Shown: positions 17,986-26,642 of the stretch, in pieces
How the letters are laid out: each line of letters starts with the position of its first letter
How positions within the stretch are numbered: the first letter of the stretch is position 1
Source of the DNA: Corallococcus soli
GTDB taxonomy: Bacteria > Myxococcota > Myxococcia > Myxococcales > Myxococcaceae
Length of the DNA: 64,000 nucleotides
Reading direction: 5' to 3'
Assembly: GCF_014930455.1 (NCBI RefSeq)
Contig: NZ_JAAIYO010000006.1
Span: 124,001-188,000, forward strand
Program-made: the position numbers and the translations under genes
Notes under the pieces: generated by a model
Database searches by the model: none
What the model was told of the DNA's origin: nothing
Seen by the model: the letters and a program-made list of their open reading frames with translations, nothing else

Positions 17986-19089
17986 ATGAGCATCGGTACG
18001 GCAGAAGCCCTGCAGCGTCTCTTCGCGCAGTGGAAGCGCGAGGTCCTCGCCAACGTCTCCTCGGATGTGGAGCGCGCGGAGCTGCAGAAGCAGCTCGCGG
18101 CGCGGGAGGGGGAGCTGCTCGCCAGCGCCTCCAATGGCTCGACCGCGTCCCTCTTCTCGGACCTGATGGGCCTGGGCAAGGACGGCGCGTCGTCGTCCTT
18201 CGACTCCATCAGCCGGCCCGTGCTCGTGCAGGACTTCGACGAGTCGGTCATCGAGACGCAGCTCCACGCGACCGCGGAACTCTATTACATCTACCAGCAC
18301 GACCGGATGAAGGTGTTCCAGGTGGCGGGCGCGCTGCTGCGGCTCTTTCACGACGGGCGCATGCGCATCCAGCGCGGCCCCGGCGCGCGGGCGCTGTACC
18401 TGATGGAGAAGCACCAGCCGCTTCGCTACAAGCCCCGCGACCGGCAGCTGGCCTACCGGCGCGCGTTCAACTACGGGACGCTGGCGCCGCCGCAGGGCGC
18501 GGTGATGTTCCGCAACTTCCACCGCGAGTTCCTCGCCTTCGTGTCGGCCATCGCGCAGTACTTCCGCGACCTGCTGATTGGCGAGGTCATCCGCGGCTCG
18601 CAGCACCTGAACGAGCGGCCCTTCGCCAGCCAGGCCACCATCCAGCGGCTGGGCACGGACATGCGCTGGCAGATTGACCGCGCCACCTACGGCAACATCC
18701 TGGCCCTCACGGTGGAGGTGGGCGAATACCTCAAGACCATCCTGGACGCGCTGGAGACGCCCGACATCAAGAAGGCCTTCGACGCGAACACCAAGTGGGA
18801 CGTCATCGAGGTCGTGTCGCAGCGCTACCTGGGCGGCGCGGGGGAGATCTCCCAGCGCTCGAAGATGGCGGACGCCGGGCGGCTCCTGCTCAACTTCGTG
18901 GCGGACAACCCGTTCAAGACGCGCGACTTCAGGGACTTCCAGACGGAGGTGATGCCGCTGGGCCCGGTGGCCGAGGAGTGGATCGCCGCGTACCGGATGA
19001 CGCCGGAGGGCCGCGCGTTCCGCGGCGTGACGCCCACCCTGCGCACGACGCTGGGCATCACCAGCCCCGCGCCCATGGCGATGCGCTGA
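17986..19089 (+). CDS. protein of unknown function in the repeat-protein/peptidase cluster
   Basis: A 367-residue soluble-looking protein; the ATG has AGGTGG upstream. It begins with a helical segment (QRLFAQWKREVLANV) and contains a central aromatic/basic region (YYIYQHDRMKVFQVAG; FRNFHREFLAFVSAIAQYF). No catalytic motif, signal peptide or membrane span is recognised. It lies 77 bp after the 666-residue gene and 15 bp before the DUF4438 gene, in the same direction. The role is unknown; the position suggests it acts with them. Confidence 0.8.
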   Translation: MSIGTAEALQRLFAQWKREVLANVSSDVERAELQKQLAAREGELLASASNGSTASLFSDLMGLGKDGASSSFDSISRPVLVQDFDESVIETQLHATAELYYIYQHDRMKVFQVAGALLRLFHDGRMRIQRGPGARALYLMEKHQPLRYKPRDRQLAYRRAFNYGTLAPPQGAVMFRNFHREFLAFVSAIAQYFRDLLIGEVIRGSQHLNERPFASQATIQRLGTDMRWQIDRATYGNILALTVEVGEYLKTILDALETPDIKKAFDANTKWDVIEVVSQRYLGGAGEISQRSKMADAGRLLLNFVADNPFKTRDFRDFQTEVMPLGPVAEEWIAAYRMTPEGRAFRGVTPTLRTTLGITSPAPMAMR

Positions 19090-19104
19090 AGGTCGGGGGC
19101 CGCC

Positions 19105-20085
19105 ATGGACGTTCCCCTGCCCTTCGTGATGGAGCCGGACACGCGGGCCGCCACGGCGCCGCGGACCAACGTGTCGCGGCTGGTGGCCGCGGCGGTGGCG
19201 GGACAGGTGTCCCATCCCATCGTGCACGCCTCGCCCTATCGCATCGGGCGGGACGGGGTGCTCCGGCTGGTGCCCGGCAGCGGGGGCATCGTCCTCAACC
19301 GGCGCGTGGGGGACCCCGCGGTGGGGCTCGCGGCGGACCACATGGAGGCGGGGGTGTCGCTGCACAACAACGGGCGCGAGGTGGTGGGCCCTCGCAACGG
19401 CCCCAACCAGGCGCTCATGTTCTATGCCTGCGTGGGCAACCGCGCGCGCGTGACGACCGGCCCCGCCCAGGGCGCCGAGGGCACGGTGGTGGGCAAGCAC
19501 GGGGGCATCAACCACGTCATCGTGGACTTCCCGCCCCACGTGAAGCGGCGGCTGCTCATCGGGGACCGGGTGCAGTTGGATGCGTACGGCCAGGGGCTGG
19601 AGCTGCCGGACTTCCCGGACGTGCGCGTGCAGAACCTGTCGCCCCGGCTGCTGCGGCGCTGGGGCGTGCGGACGGCGCGGGGACGGCTGGTCATCCCCGT
19701 CACGCACACGGTGCCCGCGGAGGTGATGGGCTCCGGGATGGGGCGCTCCGAGGGCGTGCTGGGGGACCTGGACATCCAGCTGTCGGATCCGGTGCTGGTG
19801 CGGCGCTTCCGGTTGGGCTCGCTGCGGTTGGGGGACCTGGTGGCGGTGTGTCCGCTGGACTATCGCCATGGCCCCAGCCGGCGGCCGGGCACCGTCACCG
19901 TGGGCGTGGTGGTGCATTCGGACAGCAAGGTGGCGGGCCATGGCCCGGGGATGACGCCGCTGCTCGTCGCCCCCGCCGCGTGCGTCCGGCTCGTGCGGCA
20001 GCCCCGGGCGAACCTGGCGTTCGTGCTGGGCCTGCGCCGGAGCGTGGCCTCGCCGCGGCGTGACGCGAGGAGGAACCGCCTCTAG
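19105..20085 (+). CDS. DUF4438 domain protein
   Basis: A 326-residue protein. The order GVLRLVPGSGGIVLNRRVGD, then ADHMEAGVSLHN, then YACVGNRARVTTGPAQGAEG and VIVDFP matches what I recall of DUF4438, a beta-rich family of unknown function known mainly from structural genomics. No signal peptide. The ATG at 19105 has only a weak SD and relies on closeness to the upstream stop (15 bp). It is the last gene of the cluster. Its TAG stop overlaps the stop of the convergent LuxR-type gene within the palindrome CTAG. Biochemical function is unknown. Confidence 0.72.
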   Translation: MDVPLPFVMEPDTRAATAPRTNVSRLVAAAVAGQVSHPIVHASPYRIGRDGVLRLVPGSGGIVLNRRVGDPAVGLAADHMEAGVSLHNNGREVVGPRNGPNQALMFYACVGNRARVTTGPAQGAEGTVVGKHGGINHVIVDFPPHVKRRLLIGDRVQLDAYGQGLELPDFPDVRVQNLSPRLLRRWGVRTARGRLVIPVTHTVPAEVMGSGMGRSEGVLGDLDIQLSDPVLVRRFRLGSLRLGDLVAVCPLDYRHGPSRRPGTVTVGVVVHSDSKVAGHGPGMTPLLVAPAACVRLVRQPRANLAFVLGLRRSVASPRRDARRNRL

Positions 20086-20483
20086 GGCGTAGGCGGCAGG
20101 GACGCCGCGTCCAGACAGCGCGACACCATGGCCGCCCGGGTGTCCACGCCGAGCTTGGCGAAGATGCGCCGCAGGTGGGCCGCCACGGTCCATGTGCTGA
20201 TGCCCAGCTTCACGGCGATCTGCTTGTTGCCCCAGCCCGCGCGGACGCACGAGACGACCTGGAGTTCGCGCGCGGTGAGCAGTCGCGAGACGGGCGGCGC
20301 GAGCGCGGGCTTCGGGGATGAAGGTGCTGGTTCCTGGGACGGTGCTGGCACCAGGTGATAGCGCTGGCCTCCGATGATGAGCTCTCCGGCCATGGAGGGC
20401 CCCTGCGCGCCCGCGGCGGGCGCGGCGCCGGGCTCGGGGATGACGAGCAGCACGTGGCTGCCGGGTTGAAGTGGCGTCTCCAT
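20082..20483 (-). CDS. small LuxR-type HTH protein lacking a receiver domain
   Basis: A 133-residue protein. The ATG at 20483 has a perfect AGGAGG upstream, which rules out the longer open frame. Residues ~70-130 are a LuxR/GerE helix-turn-helix: LTARELQVVSCVRAGWGNKQ, IAVKLGISTWTVAAHLRRIF, then AKLGVDTRAAMVSR. The N-terminal half (GSHVLLVIPEPG; GGQRYHLVPAP) is short and proline-rich with no receiver or ligand domain. It should bind DNA as a transcription regulator. It is the second gene of a two-gene transcript and converges on the DUF4438 gene, so the neighbouring cluster is a reasonable but unproven target. Confidence 0.82.
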   Translation of the reverse strand: METPLQPGSHVLLVIPEPGAAPAAGAQGPSMAGELIIGGQRYHLVPAPSQEPAPSSPKPALAPPVSRLLTARELQVVSCVRAGWGNKQIAVKLGISTWTVAAHLRRIFAKLGVDTRAAMVSRCLDAASLPPTP

Positions 20484-20502
20484 CGCATGCCTCCTGGAAA
20501 CG

Positions 20503-21810
20503 CTACGGAGGATCCGCGAGTTCGGGAGAGGAGAGGATGCGCCAGACCTCCGCGGCCTCGCGCACGCGTCCGGCGGCCCGCAGGTCCTCCGCGAGCAGCT
20601 CGCCCGCGTGCTCACCCGACGCGGGCCGCCCGGGCTTTTCGCGCGCATGCGCCAGGAGCTTCGCGACGCCCCGGCGCCCGAAGCGCAGCTCCGCGTGGAA
20701 CAGCAGGGCCAGCGCACGCGCCGTCGAGAAGGGGCCCGCCGGTGACTCCTGCTCCGTCGCGCCTGGCGAACAGGAGGCCAGCAGGGGGCGCAGCACCTGG
20801 GCGACGAGGGATTCGAGCTGCGCCAGTTGCGCGCCCCGCTCCCGGCCAGCCTGGGCCAGCGCCGCCATCCGCTTCGGGTCCTCTCCCAGCAGGGTCAGCG
20901 CTTCGCGTCCTTCACAGGAGGGCGCGCCTCGTGCGCCCAGGAGGCGCAGCGATGCGGGCTCGGGAGGCCGCGCGGGCATGACGTCGACGCCCAACTGGCC
21001 CAGCCGGGCTTCGAACGCCTCGGGCTCGCGCTGCTTCCAGTGGGCCAGCGCGGCGATGAGCGCGGGCCCCGACAGCGGCCATGCGCCCCAGCGCAGTTCG
21101 ACCCCGGACTGGGAATCCCAGGCGACGGAATCGAACGGGCTGCCGAACCACGCGAGCACGAACTCCAGCGCGCGGCCGTGGGCGTCGGACAGGCCAAGGC
21201 CGGCGAACTCCTCACGGGAAGGCGCGCGCGGGCCCCGCACCGCGACGGTGCCCCGGTGAACGAGCCTGCCGTTCTCGTGAGCCATGACGACCCGCGCACC
21301 CAGGGGTGGCAGGGTCGCCACCAGGCCCTGGAGCTGGATTGAATCCCGGGCCGCGCGGAGGGCGGCGGACGCGGCATCGGGTTGGGCCGCTGGGGCTGGG
21401 GGCGTCGGTTCGGCGAAGGGGTCGGACTCCGCCTGCGAAGCCTTCACTCGGGGCTTCGGTTCGGCGAAGGGGTCGGACTCCGCGCGCTGGGCCCTCCCCC
21501 GCGGCATGGGATCAGACTCGGCGCGCGGAGCCTTCGCTCGGAGCTTCGGCTCGGCGAAGGGATCGGCCTCCACGTGCGCGGCCCTCGTCCGGGGCATGGG
21601 CTCGGCGAAGGGATCCGATTCGGTGCGCGAGGCCTTCGCCCGGGGCATGGGTTCCAAGAAGGGATCGGCTTCGGGTTGAGAGGCAGAGGCCGGGTTTCGC
21701 GGGCGTGACTCGGTGGGATCCGGAGTCGCAAAGGGCGCGTCCCGTTCAAGGTCGGAGACCCAGCGATCCAACAGGGTCATCACGCCCCGCGAGGGAATGG
21801 GAGCCCGCAT
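20503..21810 (-). CDS. protein with 17-residue repeats, unknown function
   Basis: About 435 residues. Start: ATG at 21810 (GGAAG upstream) or ATG at 21780 (MTLLDRW), not resolved. Residues ~47-138 are a run of 17-residue units of the type ESDPFAEPMPRTRAAHV, one of them shortened by four residues, giving a flexible Pro/Glu/Arg spacer. The C-terminal ~280 residues form a compact Ala/Leu-rich domain (GLSDAHGRALEFVLAWFG; ALIAALAHWKQREPEAFEAR) without recognised motifs. No signal peptide. It lies 19 bp upstream of the LuxR-type gene and probably shares its transcript. Confidence 0.72.
   Translation of the reverse strand: MRAPIPSRGVMTLLDRWVSDLERDAPFATPDPTESRPRNPASASQPEADPFLEPMPRAKASRTESDPFAEPMPRTRAAHVEADPFAEPKLRAKAPRAESDPMPRGRAQRAESDPFAEPKPRVKASQAESDPFAEPTPPAPAAQPDAASAALRAARDSIQLQGLVATLPPLGARVVMAHENGRLVHRGTVAVRGPRAPSREEFAGLGLSDAHGRALEFVLAWFGSPFDSVAWDSQSGVELRWGAWPLSGPALIAALAHWKQREPEAFEARLGQLGVDVMPARPPEPASLRLLGARGAPSCEGREALTLLGEDPKRMAALAQAGRERGAQLAQLESLVAQVLRPLLASCSPGATEQESPAGPFSTARALALLFHAELRFGRRGVAKLLAHAREKPGRPASGEHAGELLAEDLRAAGRVREAAEVWRILSSPELADPP
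21397..21672 (-). repeat. 51-bp tandem repeats (17-residue ESDPFAEP units)
   Basis: About five and a half units encode E[AS]DPFxEPxxRxxAxxx. One unit lacks four residues but keeps the frame. Confidence 0.85.
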
Positions 21811-21969
21811 CCGCTTCCGTCCCGAGTCATGTTCAGCCACGGCGACCTCCACTGCAGGGATTTCCTGCCCAGCCACAGTAGGGATCGCCCTCGCCCAAGG
21901 AAGTTCAGCGGGGAGCCGGCACCAGCCCACTCGGTTGACTTCAGAATGGAGCGCGCGCGGCGGAGGGAT

Positions 21970-21991
21970 GGGATGACACTGACGTCATCCC
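21970..21991 (-). terminator. candidate terminator of the MoxR/VWA operon
   Basis: A perfect 8-bp stem (GGGATGAC / GTCATCCC) with a 6-base loop lies 65 bases beyond the stop of the last operon gene at 22056. It could instead be an operator. The rest of 21811-22055 shows no gene; it contains the upstream region of the 17-residue-repeat gene. Confidence 0.45.
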
Positions 21992-22055
21992 GGAGGGCCG
22001 TGAACACCCAGCCCCGCCGGGTGATCCGCGTGTCTCGCATGGACGGGGCGTTGGC

Positions 22056-23777
22056 TCACAGCAGGCGCGAGTACGTCGCCGGTGCACCAGGACGCGGCGT
22101 CCACCGCTTCGCATCCCGGGGCAACCACAGAAGCTGGAAGCCTTCCGCGCGCCCTTCATAGCGGACGGCGTGAGGTCCCCTCGTCAGGTCGAACTCGGGC
22201 GTGGTGATGCGCACACCGTCGATGAACAGCGCCCCGGCGTCGAGCGCGCTCGCGGGATGGACGAAGTAGCGGTCACCGCGCACCGCGAGGAAGGCGTCCT
22301 CCAGCTTCCCGGTCTCCGTGGACACCCGGTAGCGCTGGCCCCAGAGAAAGAGGTCGCCGTCGAACGGCTGGTAGTGCGTGTCGAGGAAGCGGCGCAGCGC
22401 GGGAGGCAGGCCGGAGGTGCGCAGGTCATCCACGCGCAGCACGCAGCCCTGGTCCACGAGCGCACGGGGCATGTCATGCGACAGCAGGTCCACGAGCGAG
22501 CCGCGCAGATACGCGTCCGTGTAGAAGTAGAAGTGCACGTGGGGCCGGCTCACGAAGCCGCCCGAGTTGTCATAGACGACGTCCTCCGGGCCCGTGAGCG
22601 TGGCGATGCGCGCGAGCACCTCGCGCTGCCGCGCGTTGCCCCCGCCGTTCAGCAGGGCATCCACGTGCGCGGCCTGCACGGCGAACAGTCCCAGCAGCCC
22701 GATGAACCCCACGCTGCGCCCGACAGGCGTGTGCAGCCGAGAGAGGACCGCGAGGACCCCGCGCGCCGCGAAGATGGCGAGGACTCCGAGGAAGGGCAGC
22801 AGGCTGTAGGGGAACGGGGCGCGCTGGAGTGCGTAGGCACCGAACGTCGCGGGCACGGCCACGATGAGCAGGAGGTCGGGCGTCCGCAGACGTTCACGCA
22901 GCGGCAGGTTCGGGTCGTGCTGGAGCATCCGCCGGACGGTGAAGCCGACCCCGACGACGGCGAGGAGGAAGAACGCGGGTTCTTTGCCCAGGGCGGGCAT
23001 CAGGTATTCGCGCCAGGAGAAGCCCGGGTAGTGACGCTGGTGTTCGGACGCCCAGACGAAGCACCACTGCCACCATGCGCGCCAGGAGCCCGTCACCGTG
23101 AGGTACGTGGCCACACCCGTCAGCGTGGTGGCGAGCCCGAGGAAGAAGGCGCCGGGCGCGGCGATGAGCGCGGGCGTGCGGCCCCGGCGAAGGAAGAGGT
23201 CCACGAGGAGGACCGCGCCCACCAGCCCGCCGAAGAAGAGCGCCTTTTGCGAACCCCATCCGGAGGCGGCGAGCAGCAGGCCCGCCAGGAAGGAACTGGA
23301 GCGGGAGCCGGGCTGCATGGCCAGCGCGGCGAGCGCGCCCAGGAAGAGCGCGGCGGTGAGCGCATCCGGGCGCACCTCCGTGGCGAAGTGCAGGAAGGTG
23401 GGCGACAGCAGAAGCAGCACCGGGGCCAGGAGCGCGGCGGTGCGTCCCTCGCGGCGGTTGAGGAGGAACACCGATGCGCAGGCCCCCGCGAGCGGCACGA
23501 GCATCGCGGCGCGCAAGACGAGCACGTTGCGCGGATCATCCCCCAGCAGCACGAACAGCGGCGCCAGCAGCTGGTACACGAGGGGAAAGTGCACCTCGAA
23601 GAAGTCGCGGTACGGCACCTGACCGTGGGCCATGAGCCACGCGGCATGGGCGTACTGGAACTCGTCGATGCTGAATGCCTTGTGCAGCGCGAGGCGCGCC
23701 GCCTGGAGCAACAGCGCGACCAGGAGGACGCCGAGCCCCCACCGCACGTACCGGGACCCCTTCATCGGCACCGACAT
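22056..23777 (-). CDS. GT39-type membrane glycosyltransferase (PMT/ArnT-like)
   Basis: A 573-residue polytopic inner-membrane protein. The first periplasmic loop contains the family signature: FSIDEFQYAHAAWLMAHG, then QVPYRDFFEVHFPLVYQLLA. The Asp-Glu pair is the expected catalytic/metal carboxylate pair of lipid-phosphate-sugar transferases. About ten hydrophobic segments follow, and then a ~200-residue soluble C-terminal domain. It would transfer a sugar from a polyprenyl-phosphate donor onto protein, lipid or glycan outside the membrane; the acceptor is unknown. The start at 23777 lies 20 bp after the double-VWA gene, so it looks like the last gene of the long minus-strand operon, with a palindrome in the junction. 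Confidence 0.85.
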   Translation of the reverse strand: MSVPMKGSRYVRWGLGVLLVALLLQAARLALHKAFSIDEFQYAHAAWLMAHGQVPYRDFFEVHFPLVYQLLAPLFVLLGDDPRNVLVLRAAMLVPLAGACASVFLLNRREGRTAALLAPVLLLLSPTFLHFATEVRPDALTAALFLGALAALAMQPGSRSSSFLAGLLLAASGWGSQKALFFGGLVGAVLLVDLFLRRGRTPALIAAPGAFFLGLATTLTGVATYLTVTGSWRAWWQWCFVWASEHQRHYPGFSWREYLMPALGKEPAFFLLAVVGVGFTVRRMLQHDPNLPLRERLRTPDLLLIVAVPATFGAYALQRAPFPYSLLPFLGVLAIFAARGVLAVLSRLHTPVGRSVGFIGLLGLFAVQAAHVDALLNGGGNARQREVLARIATLTGPEDVVYDNSGGFVSRPHVHFYFYTDAYLRGSLVDLLSHDMPRALVDQGCVLRVDDLRTSGLPPALRRFLDTHYQPFDGDLFLWGQRYRVSTETGKLEDAFLAVRGDRYFVHPASALDAGALFIDGVRITTPEFDLTRGPHAVRYEGRAEGFQLLWLPRDAKRWTPRPGAPATYSRLL

Positions 23778-23782
23778 ATCGC

Positions 23783-23799
23783 GAAGTCCGTCGGACTTC
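23783..23799. promoter_or_regulatory. 17-bp palindrome at the VWA/GT39 junction
   Basis: GAAGTCCG-T-CGGACTTC is a perfect palindrome overlapping the VWA stop region, just before the GT39 start. As RNA it gives a 7-bp stem with a 3-base loop and no U-run, so attenuation, processing or protein binding are all possible. Confidence 0.5.
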
Positions 23800-26548
23800 A
23801 GCGCCCCGTCCGACGCCGAGCGCGTGCCCGCGCGGCCTCCAGCGCGGAGTCCACACCGGCGGGCGGCTTCGGCGGCTCGGGCGCTGGCGGCTGGGGCGAC
23901 TCCTCCGGGGCCTGGGGCTTCGTCCCTGAAGACGCCGTCGCGGAGGGATCCATGCGCGGTGCGGACGCGGACCCGCGCGCGATGGACTCCTTCACGGGCC
24001 GGGCGCGGGCCGCTCGCACGCGGGGCGCGGAGAGGAAGCGGCGCACGGCCACCTCCGACAACATCACCGCCAGCGCGAACGCCACCAGCCATGGCGCCAG
24101 CGCCACGCGCCCTTCGGACTCAGGCGCCTCCGCGAACAGGCCCGTCATCGACAGGCGCTCCTGCCCTCCGCCCACCGCCGCCAGCGCGCGCAGGAGCTTC
24201 AGTCCCTCCTTCGCGCTGCCCGGCTCGAACTCCGGCGCGTAGGGCAGCGCCACCGGTGGCGCCCTCAACACGCGCCCGCCCCACTTCACCACCGGGTGCC
24301 AGGTGCCGCTGCCGGACAGCGGGTACTCGGCCACCAGCCGGTCCTCGTCCTCCCAGTGCAGCGGCTTCTCCACCCCGGGGCGCCCGTCGCCCGACAGCAG
24401 CACCGCCGTGGGCAGGGCGCCCGGCATCGGCTCTCCCGGCGGCAGGTCCAGCGTCACGCGCAAGAGGTTGCCCCGGCGCTCCGAGCGCACCACCGCCTCC
24501 TCCTTCGGCGCGGCGCTGCCCATCGACCAGCGCACCACCGCCTCCAGCGTCGCTCGCAGCGCGCCCCACTCGCGCAGCTCGCCCGTGTACTTGCCGTCCA
24601 CCTCCGCCGTGAGGGCCACCACGCGCCCCGCGCCATGCGGCCACAGCGCCAGCACCGGCGCGGCGTTGGTGTCCAGCGTGCGCAGCGCCACGTTCGCGCG
24701 GGGCTTCAGGTACGTGAGGTTGTAGCCGCCCACCTGCGGCAGGCCCTGCGTGGGCAGCGGCCCCAGCAGGGGCAGGTCCGGCGCGGCCTCCAGCGACGCG
24801 GGCTCGTCCACGAAGGTGGCCCTCGCCACCGCGAGCGTCTCCTGGCTGAAGATGCGCGGCAGGCTCATCGCGTCCTCGGCGAAGTAGATGCGGCCTCCGC
24901 CTCGCCGGGCCACGTCGCGCAGCAGCTCCGCGTCCGAGTCCTTCGGGGTGCCCAGGCCGATGACGGACACCGTCACGTTCGCCTGGCGCAGCGCGGACAG
25001 GGTCGCCTGGTAGTCGTCCGGCTCCTCGGAGTCCGCCGCGTCGGAGAACAGCACCACGTGCCGCGTGGGCTTGTCACTGCGGAGGATCTCCTTGCGCGCC
25101 GTGCGCAGCGCCACGCCCACGTAGATGCCGCCACCGCCGCTGAAGCCGCTCGCCACCTTGCTCAGGGGCAGGCCGTCGCTCACCGGGCTCAGCGGGAAGA
25201 CCTCGTGCGACTCCGTGTCCACCATGTGGATGGAGGCTTCGTCGCTCCCGTTGAGGAGCGTGAGCGCCGCCGTGACGCCCTCCGCGGCCAGCTCCATCTT
25301 CGTGCGGCCGTCCGGCACCTGCACGCCCATGGAGCAGCTGGAGTCCATCAGCACGCTCATCGCCACGGACGCGCGCCGCTGCTCCTCGCGCATCTCCAGC
25401 GACACGGGCAGCAGCGGCTCCACGGGCGAGCGCCGGTAGCCGCCCTCCCCGAAGCTCGTGCGTCCGCCCGTCATCACCAGCCCGCCTCCGGCCTGGTCCA
25501 CGTAGTCCGCCAGCGCGTTCAGCCCCGTCTCGCCCAGCGAGTTCGCGTCCACGTTCTCCAGCACCACCACGCCCACCCCATCGAGCGCATCCAGCGAGAC
25601 GTGGAAGGGGGCGCGGACGTCCACCTGCATGCCCGTCGCCCCCAGCGCCTTCGCCAGGGTGCCCGAGGGCTGTTGGGTGAGCAGCAGCACGCGCGGAGGG
25701 CCCTCCACGCGCAGCACGCCCACGCCCACGTCGTTCTCCGGGACGCCGTCGCCCGCCGCCTCCACCGTGAGCCGGTAGCGCACGAGGCCCGGCGCCTCCA
25801 GCAGGTCGCGCAGGGGCAGCAGGTTCGGGCCGGGCTTGAAGTCGAAGGGCCCCTTCACCAGCACGCGCCCGTCGCGCTCCAGCCGCACGGTGCCGGTGAC
25901 GGCGGAGGTGGCCTGCACGACGGCGGAGAACTGGAAGGGCTCGCGCACGGAGACGGTGGCGGGCACGTCCAGCGACACGACGGCCACGTCCAGCGCGGGC
26001 TCCGGACGGGCCACCTGCCGGTAGTCCACCGCGATGCCTCGCGCCGCGAGACGCCGGGTCGCGCCCCGCGCATCCGCGCCCGTGGCCCGACCGTCGGAGA
26101 CGACCAGCACCCGGCCCGTGCGCTCGGGAGGAATCAGCGCGCCCGCCGCGTCCAGCGCGGCGGCGAGGTCCGACGCCTCCGCGTCCACCGGCCGCGTGAA
26201 GCCGGCGAAGTGGCCCACGTCCGACAGCGGGGACTCCACCCGGGCTTCGCGGCCGAAGGTGACGACGCCCACCCGGTCACCGGGCCGGCGCTGTGACTCC
26301 ACCAGGGACACCAGCTCCTGCGCCACCCGATCCACGTCCAGGGGCATGGAGCGGGAGCGGTCCACCACCACGGCCACGTCGCTGCCCGCGTTGGCGAGTC
26401 GCAACTCAGGCCCCGCCAGCGCGCCCACGCCGAGCACCAGCAACACCCACCGCAACACCATGGGCGGGCCGGGCCTCCGGCCGTAGCGCCACAGGAACAG
26501 CCCCAGGGGCAGCAGCAGCAGCCACGCCTGCGGGAGGGTGAACGTCAT
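23798..26548 (-). CDS. membrane protein with two VWA domains and an amidotransferase-like domain
   Basis: A 916-residue protein. Two hydrophobic segments stand near the N-terminus (about 6-60). A first VWA domain follows with MIDAS DRSRSM, then a region with class-I-amidotransferase-like character (VVVLENVDANSLGETGLNAL; GGGLVMTGG). A second VWA domain has MIDAS MDSSCSM. A C-terminal transmembrane segment is near residue 830, and an Ala/Pro/Arg cytoplasmic tail ends the protein. It is the large 'Bat-like' partner found with MoxR/DUF58 systems; such modules are thought to act with MoxR chaperones in envelope protein assembly. ATG at 26548; the 94-bp gap before it is one of the larger gaps in the operon. 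Confidence 0.87.
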   Translation of the reverse strand: MTFTLPQAWLLLLPLGLFLWRYGRRPGPPMVLRWVLLVLGVGALAGPELRLANAGSDVAVVVDRSRSMPLDVDRVAQELVSLVESQRRPGDRVGVVTFGREARVESPLSDVGHFAGFTRPVDAEASDLAAALDAAGALIPPERTGRVLVVSDGRATGADARGATRRLAARGIAVDYRQVARPEPALDVAVVSLDVPATVSVREPFQFSAVVQATSAVTGTVRLERDGRVLVKGPFDFKPGPNLLPLRDLLEAPGLVRYRLTVEAAGDGVPENDVGVGVLRVEGPPRVLLLTQQPSGTLAKALGATGMQVDVRAPFHVSLDALDGVGVVVLENVDANSLGETGLNALADYVDQAGGGLVMTGGRTSFGEGGYRRSPVEPLLPVSLEMREEQRRASVAMSVLMDSSCSMGVQVPDGRTKMELAAEGVTAALTLLNGSDEASIHMVDTESHEVFPLSPVSDGLPLSKVASGFSGGGGIYVGVALRTARKEILRSDKPTRHVVLFSDAADSEEPDDYQATLSALRQANVTVSVIGLGTPKDSDAELLRDVARRGGGRIYFAEDAMSLPRIFSQETLAVARATFVDEPASLEAAPDLPLLGPLPTQGLPQVGGYNLTYLKPRANVALRTLDTNAAPVLALWPHGAGRVVALTAEVDGKYTGELREWGALRATLEAVVRWSMGSAAPKEEAVVRSERRGNLLRVTLDLPPGEPMPGALPTAVLLSGDGRPGVEKPLHWEDEDRLVAEYPLSGSGTWHPVVKWGGRVLRAPPVALPYAPEFEPGSAKEGLKLLRALAAVGGGQERLSMTGLFAEAPESEGRVALAPWLVAFALAVMLSEVAVRRFLSAPRVRAARARPVKESIARGSASAPRMDPSATASSGTKPQAPEESPQPPAPEPPKPPAGVDSALEAARARARRRTGR

Positions 26549-26642
26549 GCCGCGCTCCGCGCCAACGGGAAGCCAGCGCCCAGGCCAGGGCTCCGGGGAA
26601 GGAGTCCCGGCAACGGCGGCGCTGCGCGTGGAGGCGTGCCGG

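Noticed and set aside
12180-20085. Prophage or extracellular contractile injection system
   Set aside because: No sheath, tube, baseplate, terminase, capsid, integrase or spike protein is recognised; a HEIGH motif alone is not enough.
20484-20717. N-terminal extension of the LuxR-type protein
   Set aside because: It reads through the preceding gene in another frame, and the internal ATG at 20483 has a perfect AGGAGG.
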